From: RUG100 sp050953425
Lineage (GTDB): Bacteria > Bacillota > Clostridia > Peptostreptococcales > Anaerovoracaceae
Direction of reading: 5' to 3'
Assembly: GCA_050953425.1 (NCBI GenBank)
Contig: JBMNMQ010000007.1
Span: 248,001-312,000, forward strand
Length of the DNA stretch: 64,000 bases
Under the pieces are notes generated by a model, which was not told the origin of the DNA, did not search any database, and saw nothing but the letters and a program-made list of their open reading frames with translations. Of this stretch, positions 8,259-15,873 are shown in pieces. How positions within the stretch are numbered: the first letter of the stretch is position 1; each line of letters opens with the position of its first letter. The position numbers and the translations under genes are program-made.

Positions 8259-9035
8259 ATGAAAATATTTCCGGCGATCGATCTCCGCGGCGGCCGGGCG
8301 GTACGCCTCTATCAGGGAGATTACGATCGCGAAACCGTATACAGCGACGATCCGGTCGACGTGGCCCGCGGCTTTGCCGAGGCCGGGGCGGTCTGCCTGC
8401 ATCTGGTCGATCTCGACGGTGCGCGGGACGGCCGGCTGGCGAACTTTGACACCATCCGGGCGATCACAGAAGCCGTCGATCTCTTCGTCGAAGTGGGCGG
8501 CGGCATCCGCGACGAGGAGCGCCTGCGCCGCTATCTCGACGTCGGAGTCGGGCGCGTGATCCTGGGTACGATTGCGGTGCGCGACCGCGCCTTTCTTGAG
8601 CGCATGGCGGAGCGCTACGGCGAGCGCATCGCCGTCGGCGTCGACGCCCGCGACGGCCGGGTGGCCGTCAGCGGCTGGAAGGAACTGACCGACCTCGACA
8701 GCCGCGAATTCTGCCGCTATCTGGCCGGACTCGGCATCGGCGCGGTCATTTATACCGACATTGCCCGCGACGGCAGTCTGCAGGGCACCAATATGGATGT
8801 GTACCGGCAGCTGGCCGGAATCCCCGGACTGACGGTCACCGCCAGCGGCGGCATCAGCCGCCTCGACGAACTCGAGCAGCTGAACGGCCTTGTCGACGCC
8901 GCGATTCTCGGCAAGGCACTCTACAGCGGCACCCTCGATCTGCGCGACTGCCTGCGCATCGCCGGGCCGCAGCGGCCGCCGGCAGTGCGGGAGAGGCCGG
9001 CGGTGAACAAGCAGGAGGAACAGCATGATAACTAA
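8259..9035 (+). CDS. hisA: Phosphoribosylformimino-5-aminoimidazole carboxamide ribotide isomerase
   Basis: (beta/alpha)8-barrel isomerase, 258 residues, that opens the ribose of ProFAR to PRFAR, the substrate of HisF/HisH. The N-terminal IFPAIDLRGGRAVRLYQGD carries the first catalytic Asp. The duplicated phosphate site is seen in VGGGIRDEE and ASGGISRLDE, and YTDIARDG carries the second Asp. An in-frame region upstream is rejected because GGAGG stands eight bases before this ATG. The C-terminus has a short Pro/Arg/Glu-rich tail that overlaps hisF by 11 bases. Confidence 0.95.
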   Translation: MKIFPAIDLRGGRAVRLYQGDYDRETVYSDDPVDVARGFAEAGAVCLHLVDLDGARDGRLANFDTIRAITEAVDLFVEVGGGIRDEERLRRYLDVGVGRVILGTIAVRDRAFLERMAERYGERIAVGVDARDGRVAVSGWKELTDLDSREFCRYLAGLGIGAVIYTDIARDGSLQGTNMDVYRQLAGIPGLTVTASGGISRLDELEQLNGLVDAAILGKALYSGTLDLRDCLRIAGPQRPPAVRERPAVNKQEEQHDN

Positions 9036-9783
9036 ACGGATCATACCCTGTCTCGACGTCAGGGACGGTAAAGTAGTCAAGGGAGTAAATTTTGAGGGCG
9101 TGCGCGACGTCGCCGACCCGGTGGAGATGGCGCGCTTTTACAACGAGGAAGGCGCCGACGAGCTGGTCTTTTACGACATCACCGCCAGCGTCGAGGGACG
9201 GACGCTGTTCACCGACATCCTCACCCGCGTCGCCAGTGAGATCTTCATCCCGCTGACGGTGGGCGGCGGCATCTCCACGCTGGATGACTTCGACCGCGTG
9301 CTCAAATGCGGCGCCGACAAGGTCAGCGTCAACAGCGGCGCGATCCGCAATCCGGACCTGATCGAAGCCGGGGCGAAGAAATACGGCGATCAGTGCGTCG
9401 TCCTCTCGATGGACATCAAGCGCGTCGACGGCAGCTTCCATCTCTTCCGCAACGGCGGCCGCGAAGACACCGGCATCGACGCCCTGCAGTGGGCCGTCGA
9501 CGGCGTCAACCGCGGTGCCGGTGAACTGGTCGTCAACAGCATCGATACCGACGGCGTCAAGGACGGCTTTGATCTCGAAATGCTCGATGCCATCGGCGCC
9601 CGCGTCAAGGTGCCGATCATTGCCAGCGGCGGCGCCGGCTGCCGCGAGGACTTTGCCGAACTCTTCCGCAGTCATCCGGCGGTCGATGCCGGACTGGCTG
9701 CCAGCATCTTTCATTTCAAGGAAGTGGCGATCGGCGATTTGAAGCGCTACCTGCGCGAACAGGGCGTGGAAGTGCGGCTGTAG
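9025..9783 (+). CDS. hisF: Imidazole glycerol phosphate synthase, cyclase subunit
   Basis: Barrel cyclase, 252 residues, that uses ammonia from HisH to turn PRFAR into IGP plus AICAR. The N-terminus is the canonical IIPCLDVRDGKVVKGVNF with catalytic Asp11. Phosphate loops are VGGGIST and ASGGAGC, and the second catalytic Asp lies in NSIDTDGVKDG. AGGAGG lies within the end of hisA, so translation is coupled. Confidence 0.97.
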   Translation: MITKRIIPCLDVRDGKVVKGVNFEGVRDVADPVEMARFYNEEGADELVFYDITASVEGRTLFTDILTRVASEIFIPLTVGGGISTLDDFDRVLKCGADKVSVNSGAIRNPDLIEAGAKKYGDQCVVLSMDIKRVDGSFHLFRNGGREDTGIDALQWAVDGVNRGAGELVVNSIDTDGVKDGFDLEMLDAIGARVKVPIIASGGAGCREDFAELFRSHPAVDAGLAASIFHFKEVAIGDLKRYLREQGVEVRL

Positions 9784-9864
9784 GAACAATGGTGAAAATC
9801 CGGCTTTCGGAATAATGCAGGAATGCGGGAGCGAAATGCGCGGCGACAGGAAAGAAGGAGCGAA

Positions 9865-10512
9865 ATGAACGGCGAACTGAATCTGAAATTCGATGACAAG
9901 GGACTGATTCCGGCAATCGTGCAGGACCACTATACCAAGGAAGTCCTGACGCTGGCCTATATGAACGAGGAAAGCCTGGCGATTACGCAGAAGGAGGGGT
10001 ATACCTGCTTCTGGTCGCGCAGTCGGCAGCAGCTGTGGCGCAAGGGCGAGACCAGCGGCAACCGCCAGAAGGTCGTCACGATCACGGCCGACTGCGACTG
10101 CGACGCCCTGGTGATCGACGTCATCAAGGACGGCCCGGCCTGCCATACCGGTGCCGAAAGCTGCTTTTTCAACGAGCTGTGGCAGAGCGACGAGGAGACG
10201 CCGTTCAGCTACGAGGGACTTTATCACCTGCTCGAGGGGCGCCGCGACACGCCCCGGGAGGGCAGCTACACGACCTATCTGTTTGAAAAGGGCATGGACA
10301 AGATCCTCAAGAAGGTCGGCGAGGAATGCACCGAGGTCATCATCGGCGCCTGCAAGGGCGACAAGGCGGAAGCCAACTACGAGATCGCCGATCTCGTCTA
10401 TCATGTGATGGTGATGATGGTGGCCATGGGCATCAAGCCCCGCGACGTCACGGCGGAGCTGGCCAGCCGTCACGTCATCGACCACAAGATCAAGCAGGAA
10501 CGGATGAAATAG
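9865..10512 (+). CDS. hisIE: Bifunctional phosphoribosyl-AMP cyclohydrolase / phosphoribosyl-ATP pyrophosphohydrolase
   Basis: Two-domain enzyme for steps 2 and 3 of histidine synthesis. HisI domain (about residues 1-115): LAYMNEESLAIT, TCFWSRSRQQLWRKGETSGN, and the zinc cysteines in DCDCDALV and CHTG. HisE domain (about 120-215): LFEKGMDKILKKVGEECTEVI, a MazG-like helical pyrophosphohydrolase. AAGGAG is four bases before the chosen ATG; an upstream in-frame start lacks this. It is the last gene of the operon, and a strong terminator follows. Confidence 0.95.
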   Translation: MNGELNLKFDDKGLIPAIVQDHYTKEVLTLAYMNEESLAITQKEGYTCFWSRSRQQLWRKGETSGNRQKVVTITADCDCDALVIDVIKDGPACHTGAESCFFNELWQSDEETPFSYEGLYHLLEGRRDTPREGSYTTYLFEKGMDKILKKVGEECTEVIIGACKGDKAEANYEIADLVYHVMVMMVAMGIKPRDVTAELASRHVIDHKIKQERMK

Positions 10513-10551
10513 CGCCGCGAGCGGCCGGAGCGGCGCGGCGGAGAGGGCAGG

Positions 10552-10617
10552 AAAAACCGGGGCGGCAGCGGCAGTGCGGTCAGCAGTGCCGGCACAGACG
10601 TCAGACCCCGGTTTTTT
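10552..10617. terminator. Bidirectional terminator between the his and cob operons
   Basis: AAAAACCGGGG at the left pairs with CCCCGGTTTTTT at the right, with a further partly paired GC-rich interior. A-run before and T-run after the stem let it act in both directions, as expected between convergent operons. Confidence 0.75.
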
Positions 10618-10657
10618 ATGTCGTTTTTCCGCGGTCGTACTGCCGCGGTTTTCTGCG

Positions 10658-11086
10658 TCATTCCTGCGTACGGCTTCCGTTTCCGTCCTTGAGCCGCAGC
10701 GGCAGGCCGCAGAAGAGGCGGATGACGGTGCCGGCGCGGCCGGCCAGCCAGATGGCGGTGCGGCCGTTGGCTTCGCGCCAGGCGCGCAGCTCGGCGTCGA
10801 CCGGCACCAGACCGGCGGAAATATCGCGGCAGATCAGCACCTTGCCGTCCAGATCCCCGGCACAGCCGCGGAGGATATCGAGTGGGTCAATTCCGCGGCG
10901 CACACAGGCGCGGGTGAATTCCTCCAGATCATCGATGATCTCGGCACCGGCGGCTGCGGCCGGCAGTGTTTTCCGGCTGACCGCGCGGTCGCAGTCGGCA
11001 GCCGTGCAGGTATAGACGGTGCCGCCGAAAGTGCGGCGGGCGTAGTCGAGTTTTCCCTGACTGGCGCCGCCGGTGATCAGTATCAT
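10658..11086 (-). CDS. Short CobU-like P-loop protein
   Basis: A 142-residue relative of adenosylcobinamide kinase/guanylyltransferase. The N-terminus has the P-loop ITGGASQGK (residues 5-12) and the C-terminal part matches the CobU region around SAGLVPVDAELRAWREANGR and GLPLRLK. It is about 30-40 residues shorter than usual CobU and lacks the clear YLATM segment and the H..R..W motif, so guanylyltransferase activity is doubtful. AAGGAGGG before ATG fixes the start. It is the last gene of the cob operon, 70 bases after cobS. A second, better CobU lies upstream in the same operon. Confidence 0.7.
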   Translation of the reverse strand: MILITGGASQGKLDYARRTFGGTVYTCTAADCDRAVSRKTLPAAAAGAEIIDDLEEFTRACVRRGIDPLDILRGCAGDLDGKVLICRDISAGLVPVDAELRAWREANGRTAIWLAGRAGTVIRLFCGLPLRLKDGNGSRTQE

Positions 11087-11156
11087 ATTCTTTCCCTCCT
11101 TGATTCTTCCCGGCAGGTTTCTCTGCCTGATTCGTTTCTCGGCGGCTGGCACCGGG

Positions 11157-11996
11157 TCAGAGCAGCGAGACGAGGATGCCGGCGGTCAGCGCGCCGGCGA
11201 GTTCGCCGACGGTGACCATAAAGCCGGAGATATCACCGTTCATGCCCTGCAGACTGCGGCGGGCGGCCAGCCCCGCCAGCTGCGCTGCGATCCAGGTTGC
11301 GAGCAGCGGCAGCAGCATGCGGACGGCCGTCAAGGTGCCGACTGCACTTGCCGTGTCCGCCGCGAACAGCAGGTGCGCCGCCCGGGCGGGAAGAAACTGC
11401 CGCAGCAGCGGCAGCAGCAGGAGCGGCAGGCAGGCCATGGCTGTGACCGCGGCCACTCCGCGGTGATCCGCCCGCCAGCTGCTGCGGTGGTACTGGCTGG
11501 CAGGCAGCGGTGCGGCGGTCAGCACGGCACCGACGGCGGCGCTGCGGCTCATCAGCGGCACGCAGGCCAGAGACGGAAGCAGACTCAATGCGCGGGCATC
11601 GGTCAGCGGCACCAGCGCGGCACTGCCGAGCAGCAGCAGAACGCCGAGACCGACAGCGGCGAAGGCGCCGACGGCCGCGTCCTTGAGAATGCGGCGCCGG
11701 TCGTCCAGATCGCGGCGGGAGAACACGGCGTCGCAGACGTCCATATAGCCGTCGACATGGATGGCGCCGGTCAGCCACAGCGGCAGGAGCGCGAGTACGG
11801 CCGCGGAAAGCATCGGGTGCAGCGGCAGCTGCAGCAGCAGGGCGGCGCAGACAGACCAGATCACACCCAGCAGCAGCCCCAGCGGCGGCAGCGCCAGCAG
11901 CATCTGCCGGCGGCAGCTTTCGTCCCATTTTTCTGCCGGGCAGGGAAGGGCGCTGAACATGCCCCAGGCCATCATAAACCCGCGCAGCACTTTCAT
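11157..11996 (-). CDS. cobS: Adenosylcobinamide-GDP ribazoletransferase
   Basis: Polytopic membrane enzyme joining adenosylcobinamide-GDP with alpha-ribazole (phosphate) to give cobalamin (phosphate). 279 residues, with several hydrophobic helices. Family signatures are GAIHVDGYMDVCDAVFS (metal-binding Asp residues, near residue 77) and GMNGDISGF near the C-terminus. The start overlaps the cobU stop by four bases (ATGA), showing coupling. Confidence 0.93.
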   Translation of the reverse strand: MKVLRGFMMAWGMFSALPCPAEKWDESCRRQMLLALPPLGLLLGVIWSVCAALLLQLPLHPMLSAAVLALLPLWLTGAIHVDGYMDVCDAVFSRRDLDDRRRILKDAAVGAFAAVGLGVLLLLGSAALVPLTDARALSLLPSLACVPLMSRSAAVGAVLTAAPLPASQYHRSSWRADHRGVAAVTAMACLPLLLLPLLRQFLPARAAHLLFAADTASAVGTLTAVRMLLPLLATWIAAQLAGLAARRSLQGMNGDISGFMVTVGELAGALTAGILVSLL

Positions 11997-12670
11997 TGCG
12001 GCACCTCCTCCGCCGTCACGATCGGGATCGCCTGACCGGGTGCTGTCTGTCCGGACGGCGCCTGGTCCGGTGCTGCTTCCCCGGGTGCCGCTCCGGGCAG
12101 ATCGGACAGCAGTTTCCGCAGCTGCACGCCGCCGCGATAGGTCAGCGCACAGCCGTGCAGTACTTCGACGACGATGTCGCAGCGCGCCGCCAGCAGCCGG
12201 TCGGCGTCCGCCAGCGCCCGTCGGTACTGTTCGCTCAGCGCGGCCGCGGGTGCGGCATCGCCGCAGATAAAGTCGGAGACGAAGACGGCGTGCCCGGTGC
12301 GGTCGGCAAACGCTTGCAGGTCGCGGCAGACGCGCGCGCCGGCACCGGCATCGCCGAAGGCGTTGTCGACGTGAAACATTTCCTCGGCCAGCAGCGCGGT
12401 GACGCTGTCGAGGAGAAAGACGCCGTCTGTGTCGACATCCGTGCGCGCCAGGCAGGCGCAGAGATCGCGCGGCTGCTCCAGGGTCGTAAAGCCCCAGCCG
12501 CGGCGCTCGCGGCGGTGCCGGGCCGCGCGGCGGCGATCCTCCTCATCCCGCACGGCCATCGTCGCCAGATAGTAGAGCGGGCGCCGTGTCCGCGCGGCCA
12601 GCGCCCGGGCGCAGCACTGGGCGATATGGCTCTTGCCGTTTTTGCAGCCGCCGCTGATAAAGATGTTCAT
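11993..12670 (-). CDS. cobU: Adenosylcobinamide kinase / adenosylcobinamide-phosphate guanylyltransferase
   Basis: Activates cobinamide by phosphorylation and GMP transfer before CobS. P-loop GGCKNGKS (residues 7-14), YLATM, and the DEEDRRRAARHRRER stretch with the guanylylated-histidine region, followed by W..LEQP. The second Asp motif is FLLDSVTALL. About 225 residues; the last 35 are a low-complexity Ala/Pro/Gln/Gly tail not typical of the family. It overlaps cobT upstream and cobS downstream by four bases each. Confidence 0.9.
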   Translation of the reverse strand: MNIFISGGCKNGKSHIAQCCARALAARTRRPLYYLATMAVRDEEDRRRAARHRRERRGWGFTTLEQPRDLCACLARTDVDTDGVFLLDSVTALLAEEMFHVDNAFGDAGAGARVCRDLQAFADRTGHAVFVSDFICGDAAPAAALSEQYRRALADADRLLAARCDIVVEVLHGCALTYRGGVQLRKLLSDLPGAAPGEAAPDQAPSGQTAPGQAIPIVTAEEVPQ

Positions 12671-13809
12671 ATCCGTCCGCCTCCGGCGCGAATTTCCTCA
12701 AGGTAACTGTCGTCGATGGCCGCTTCCTCAAAAGTCGCCATGTCGCGCATCACCGCGCCGGCGCCGCGGATGATCTGAAACGCCAGCACGCAGCCGCTGC
12801 CTTCCCCGAGACGCAGATCCAGATCGAGCAGCGGGCGCAGCCGCAGCGCTTCGATGACCCGCTGAGCACCGGGTTCGACGGAACGATGGGAGGCGAACAG
12901 CGCGTCGCGGCACTGCGGCTGCAGGCGGCAGGCACAGAGTGCGGCGACGGCGGAGATATAGCCGTCGATGACGACCGGCACCCGGTTTTCCGCGGCGCCG
13001 AGGAAGGCGCCGCACATGGCGGCCAGATCAAAGCCGCCGAGACGGGCGAGGATGTCTGTCACATCGGCCTGCGGCTGTTCGCGGTGCAGGCGGTGCAGCG
13101 CGTCTTTGATTACCTGCCGCTTTTTCTCCAGCGCGGCATCGGTCAGACCGCCGCCGCGGCCGGTGATTTCCGCCGGGTCGAGATCGAGCAGCGCGGCCAG
13201 CACGGCGGTGCTGGTAGTGGTGTTGCCGATGCCCATCTCGCCGACGCCGAGCAGATCAAAGCCGTGCGCGGCGGCGGCGCGGGCCAGTTCGAGGCCGGCA
13301 GCCATGGCTTTCAGCGCCTGCTCGCGCCGCATTGCCGGACCGCGGGCAAGGTTCGCTGTGCCGCGGGCGATTTTGCGGTCGAGGATCTTCGCTGTCTCGG
13401 TCTGAAACAGCGCTTCCGTTTCCGCGACCGAGAGCTCGGCCGGCACTGTGCCGGCGATGCCGACGTCACAGATCAGCAGTTCGACATCAAAATTCCCGGC
13501 CAGCGCACCGACGCCGGTCAGTTTCCTGGTGAAGTTGATGGTCTGCGCCATCGTCACCGACTGCGGCGCCGAAGAGACGCCTTCGGCCGCGACGCCGTTG
13601 TCGGCGGAGAAGATCAGCACCGCCGGCTTCTGCGGCATCGTGACGACGCTGCCGGTGATGCCGGCGAGGCGGATCGCGATGTTCTCCAGCTGCCCGAGGC
13701 TGCCGGGGGGCTTGGCCAGCTTTTCCTGCCGCGCGGCGGCGGCTTTCATGGCCTGCTGATCGGCCGGGCGGATGCCCTGCAGGCAGGCCTCAATTTGTTC
13801 CTTCCACAT
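12667..13809 (-). CDS. cobT: Nicotinate-nucleotide--dimethylbenzimidazole phosphoribosyltransferase
   Basis: Makes the alpha-ribazole phosphate that becomes the lower ligand of cobamides. The 380-residue product shows KPPGSLGQLE, FSADNGVAAEGVSSAP (nucleotide pocket), GEMGIGNTTT and the C-terminal LRLGEGSG, all hallmarks of CobT. A frame running further upstream is rejected: it passes into the neighbouring gene in another frame. The first 20 bases overlap the end of the TIM-barrel gene, with AAGGA before the ATG. Confidence 0.95.
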   Translation of the reverse strand: MWKEQIEACLQGIRPADQQAMKAAAARQEKLAKPPGSLGQLENIAIRLAGITGSVVTMPQKPAVLIFSADNGVAAEGVSSAPQSVTMAQTINFTRKLTGVGALAGNFDVELLICDVGIAGTVPAELSVAETEALFQTETAKILDRKIARGTANLARGPAMRREQALKAMAAGLELARAAAAHGFDLLGVGEMGIGNTTTSTAVLAALLDLDPAEITGRGGGLTDAALEKKRQVIKDALHRLHREQPQADVTDILARLGGFDLAAMCGAFLGAAENRVPVVIDGYISAVAALCACRLQPQCRDALFASHRSVEPGAQRVIEALRLRPLLDLDLRLGEGSGCVLAFQIIRGAGAVMRDMATFEEAAIDDSYLEEIRAGGGRI

Positions 13810-14563
13810 CGATGAAATTCCTTTCCGTGAGCCATGCAGCCGAGGCGGCGCTGTCGATGCTCTCGATGGTAAACGTGACTTCCCGGCTGCACTCGCGTTC
13901 GATGCGCCGCAGTGCCGCGGCGGCATCGATGACCCCTTTGCCCAGCGGCAGGTGCAGATCGCGGCGGCCGTCATTGCTGTGCAGATGCACATGGCCGATC
14001 CACGGCGCCAGCACGTGGATCCAGTCGGCGAGCGGCCGCGTGCCGGAGCAGGCGGCGTGTCCGATGTCGAGGCAGAGGCGTGCCCGCGGATCGTCAATGC
14101 CCTGCATCAGCTGCGCCAGCGGTTCCGGTTCGGTTTCCATGACGTTTTCGATGCAGAGGCGGAAATCATCGCTGCGGGAAGCCAGCAGCCCGCGCCAGAA
14201 CGGGACGGACCGCTGCAGATGCCACTGCGGGAAGTAGACCATCGGAACAAAGCCCGAATGCACGACCAGCCGGCGGCACGACAGCGCATCGCAGAGATCC
14301 AGCGCCTCGTGCAGGCGGCCCCTGGCCAGCTGCAGCGCCCGCGGGTCGATGGCCGCCGGGTAGAGTTCGTTGTAGGGCGCATGCAGGATCAGGGAAGGCG
14401 GCGGGCAGGCTGCAAGGCGCTGCCGAAGGCGGGGCAGCACGTCCGCATCATCGAGATTCTGCGGCAGACAGAATTCGCTCAGCTCGAGCCCGAGACCGCA
14501 GCGCGCCGCGGTTTCCCAGCCGTCTTCCGCCGCAGTGGCTATGTGCAGGAAATGTCGTTTCAT
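13790..14563 (-). CDS. Sugar-phosphate isomerase/epimerase-like TIM-barrel protein
   Basis: A 257-residue protein of the xylose-isomerase-like / AP-endonuclease family 2 superfamily. Metal-ligand type motifs are LVVHSGF, CIENV, CLDIGHAACSGT and GHVHLHSNDG, then a Glu in TIESID. It opens the corrinoid operon and overlaps cobT by 20 bases, so it is co-translated with it. The reaction is unknown. The operon lacks a recognisable CobC alpha-ribazole phosphatase; whether this barrel has a step there is speculation. No good ribosome site precedes the ATG. Confidence 0.75.
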   Translation of the reverse strand: MKRHFLHIATAAEDGWETAARCGLGLELSEFCLPQNLDDADVLPRLRQRLAACPPPSLILHAPYNELYPAAIDPRALQLARGRLHEALDLCDALSCRRLVVHSGFVPMVYFPQWHLQRSVPFWRGLLASRSDDFRLCIENVMETEPEPLAQLMQGIDDPRARLCLDIGHAACSGTRPLADWIHVLAPWIGHVHLHSNDGRRDLHLPLGKGVIDAAAALRRIERECSREVTFTIESIDSAASAAWLTERNFIDVEGTN

Positions 14564-14569
14564 GTTATC

Positions 14570-14598
14570 AGAGTAGCACCGCCGCCGCTGCTTGGCAA
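14570..14598 (-). promoter_or_regulatory. Possible promoter of the corrinoid operon, leaderless arrangement
   Basis: TTGCCA, 17-base spacer, TACTCT with a TG extension of the -10 element. The predicted start falls on or next to the A of the TIM-barrel gene's ATG, which itself has no Shine-Dalgarno. The -10 match is weak. I saw no B12-box-like segment in the roughly 270 bases upstream, so a cobalamin riboswitch is not supported. Confidence 0.35.
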
Positions 14599-14862
14599 GC
14601 GGGGGAAACAGCGAAAGCGATGGCGCGGCAGCCGCGACGCGGCGGCGCGGAGCGATGACAGCGGTACGCACAGCGGACAGGGCGGCGTGAATCAGGGCGG
14701 TTTTTGGGACACCTCAAATGGTAAAAAGAGAATGTACACAGAAACGAGTGTATTCGTTCTCCGCCGAACACAGAGACCGGGGAGCGGGCAGCAGGCGATT
14801 GGAAGACGTTTTCTGCCGACCAGAGAAAACGGGATATGAGGAATGAACGGGAGGTAACTGAC

Positions 14863-15375
14863 ATGGCAGGACAGGAAAATGCAAAAAAGGGAAAAGGAAA
14901 AAAGGTACTGATGGTTGTGCTCATCGTTGCGGCGGTCTTCGTGGTGCTCGGCGTCGCGGGTTCGCTCATGGATGACAGCGACAGCAGCAGTTCGAACACG
15001 CAGTCGACGACCCGGAGCTCCGCAGAACAGAAAACCGAAAAGCCGAAGGAAGAGATGACCGCGGCGCAGAAGAATGCCTACCAGGCGGCGCAGGACTATC
15101 TTGATTTCTCGGCATTCTCCAGACAGGGGCTGATCGACCAGCTGTCCAGTGAAAGCGGCGACGGATACAAAAAGAAAGATGCCGAGTTTGCTGTCAGCAA
15201 GCTGGAAAAGGAAGGCAGGGTTGACTGGAATGAACAGGCAGTCAAATCAGCCAAGACGTATCTGGAGACATCCAGTTTTTCCAAGGACGGCCTGATTGAG
15301 CAGCTGGAAAGCGAATACGGCGAACAGTTCACCCACGAACAGGCCGTGTACGGCGCCGACAAGGCTTACAAGTAG
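14863..15375 (+). CDS. Membrane-anchored Ltp-repeat surface protein
   Basis: A 170-residue protein. It has a Lys-rich start, one transmembrane anchor at about residues 15-37, a Ser/Thr/Glu-rich linker, and two tandem copies of the Ltp ('host cell surface-exposed lipoprotein') repeat: A..YLDFSAFSRQGLIDQL.SE.GDGY, then A.TYLETSSFSKDGLIEQLESEYGEQF. There is no lipobox cysteine, so a helix rather than a lipid holds it. Phage-encoded Ltp blocks DNA injection of related phages; chromosomal relatives are mostly uncharacterised. GGGAGGT is seven bases before the ATG. It stands alone with its own terminator. Confidence 0.75.
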   Translation: MAGQENAKKGKGKKVLMVVLIVAAVFVVLGVAGSLMDDSDSSSSNTQSTTRSSAEQKTEKPKEEMTAAQKNAYQAAQDYLDFSAFSRQGLIDQLSSESGDGYKKKDAEFAVSKLEKEGRVDWNEQAVKSAKTYLETSSFSKDGLIEQLESEYGEQFTHEQAVYGADKAYK

Positions 15376-15449
15376 AGGCTGCCGGACGGTGCGAACGGGC
15401 GGCCCCTCGCAGGGAAACGGCCGTCCGCGCCGCAGGCAGCAATGGAAAG

Positions 15450-15489
15450 ACACCCGCAGTTTTGACATATCCCGGCTGCGGGTGTTTTA
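15450..15489 (+). terminator. Intrinsic terminator after the Ltp-repeat gene
   Basis: ACACCCGCAG pairs perfectly with CTGCGGGTGT (10 bp, 16-base loop), followed by TTTTAC. Confidence 0.75.
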
Positions 15490-15873
15490 CTGCTGCGAAA
15501 AAGTGAATTCATTTATTTTCTTTCAGCTCTGTTTCAGACAGTCGTGCTATTCTTCGACCATAGATCAAATAAATCTTTTCATAACTCCTCTCTTTCATTT
15601 TTATTCACAACTGCAGCAAAAGAACCCGGCAACGGGTTCTTTGCTTGTGTGCCGGGCGCGGCACAGTACTGACCGGTAAAAGTCCTGCCCGGGAAGCTGC
15701 CGCTAAATGCGGCAAACCACCGGCCGGAAACAGTGATGTCAGGGGGAGAAGGCCGGGAAAGCAAGGCAGAGCGGAGTGCAGGCCTGCTGACGACCGCGAT
15801 CTGCGTTGACAGGAATCTGCATTGACGCAGCGCCGTTTACCCGACCGGTATGTACGGCGGCTGATCAGTCGGT
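15490..15873. other. Gene-free stretch between two convergent genes, with one hairpin
   Basis: The left part is unusually AT-rich for this window. At 15619-15642 AAAGAACCCG-GCAA-CGGGTTCTTT is a perfect 10-bp hairpin. On the minus strand it is followed by TGC after a short T-run, so it may terminate transcription from the SPFH gene. The remaining bases to 15873 show no credible gene. Confidence 0.5.

Noticed and set aside
14564..14862. Possible cobalamin riboswitch before the corrinoid operon
   Set aside because: I looked for a B12-box-like segment and the usual leader length on the minus strand and found neither; a covariance-model scan would be decisive.
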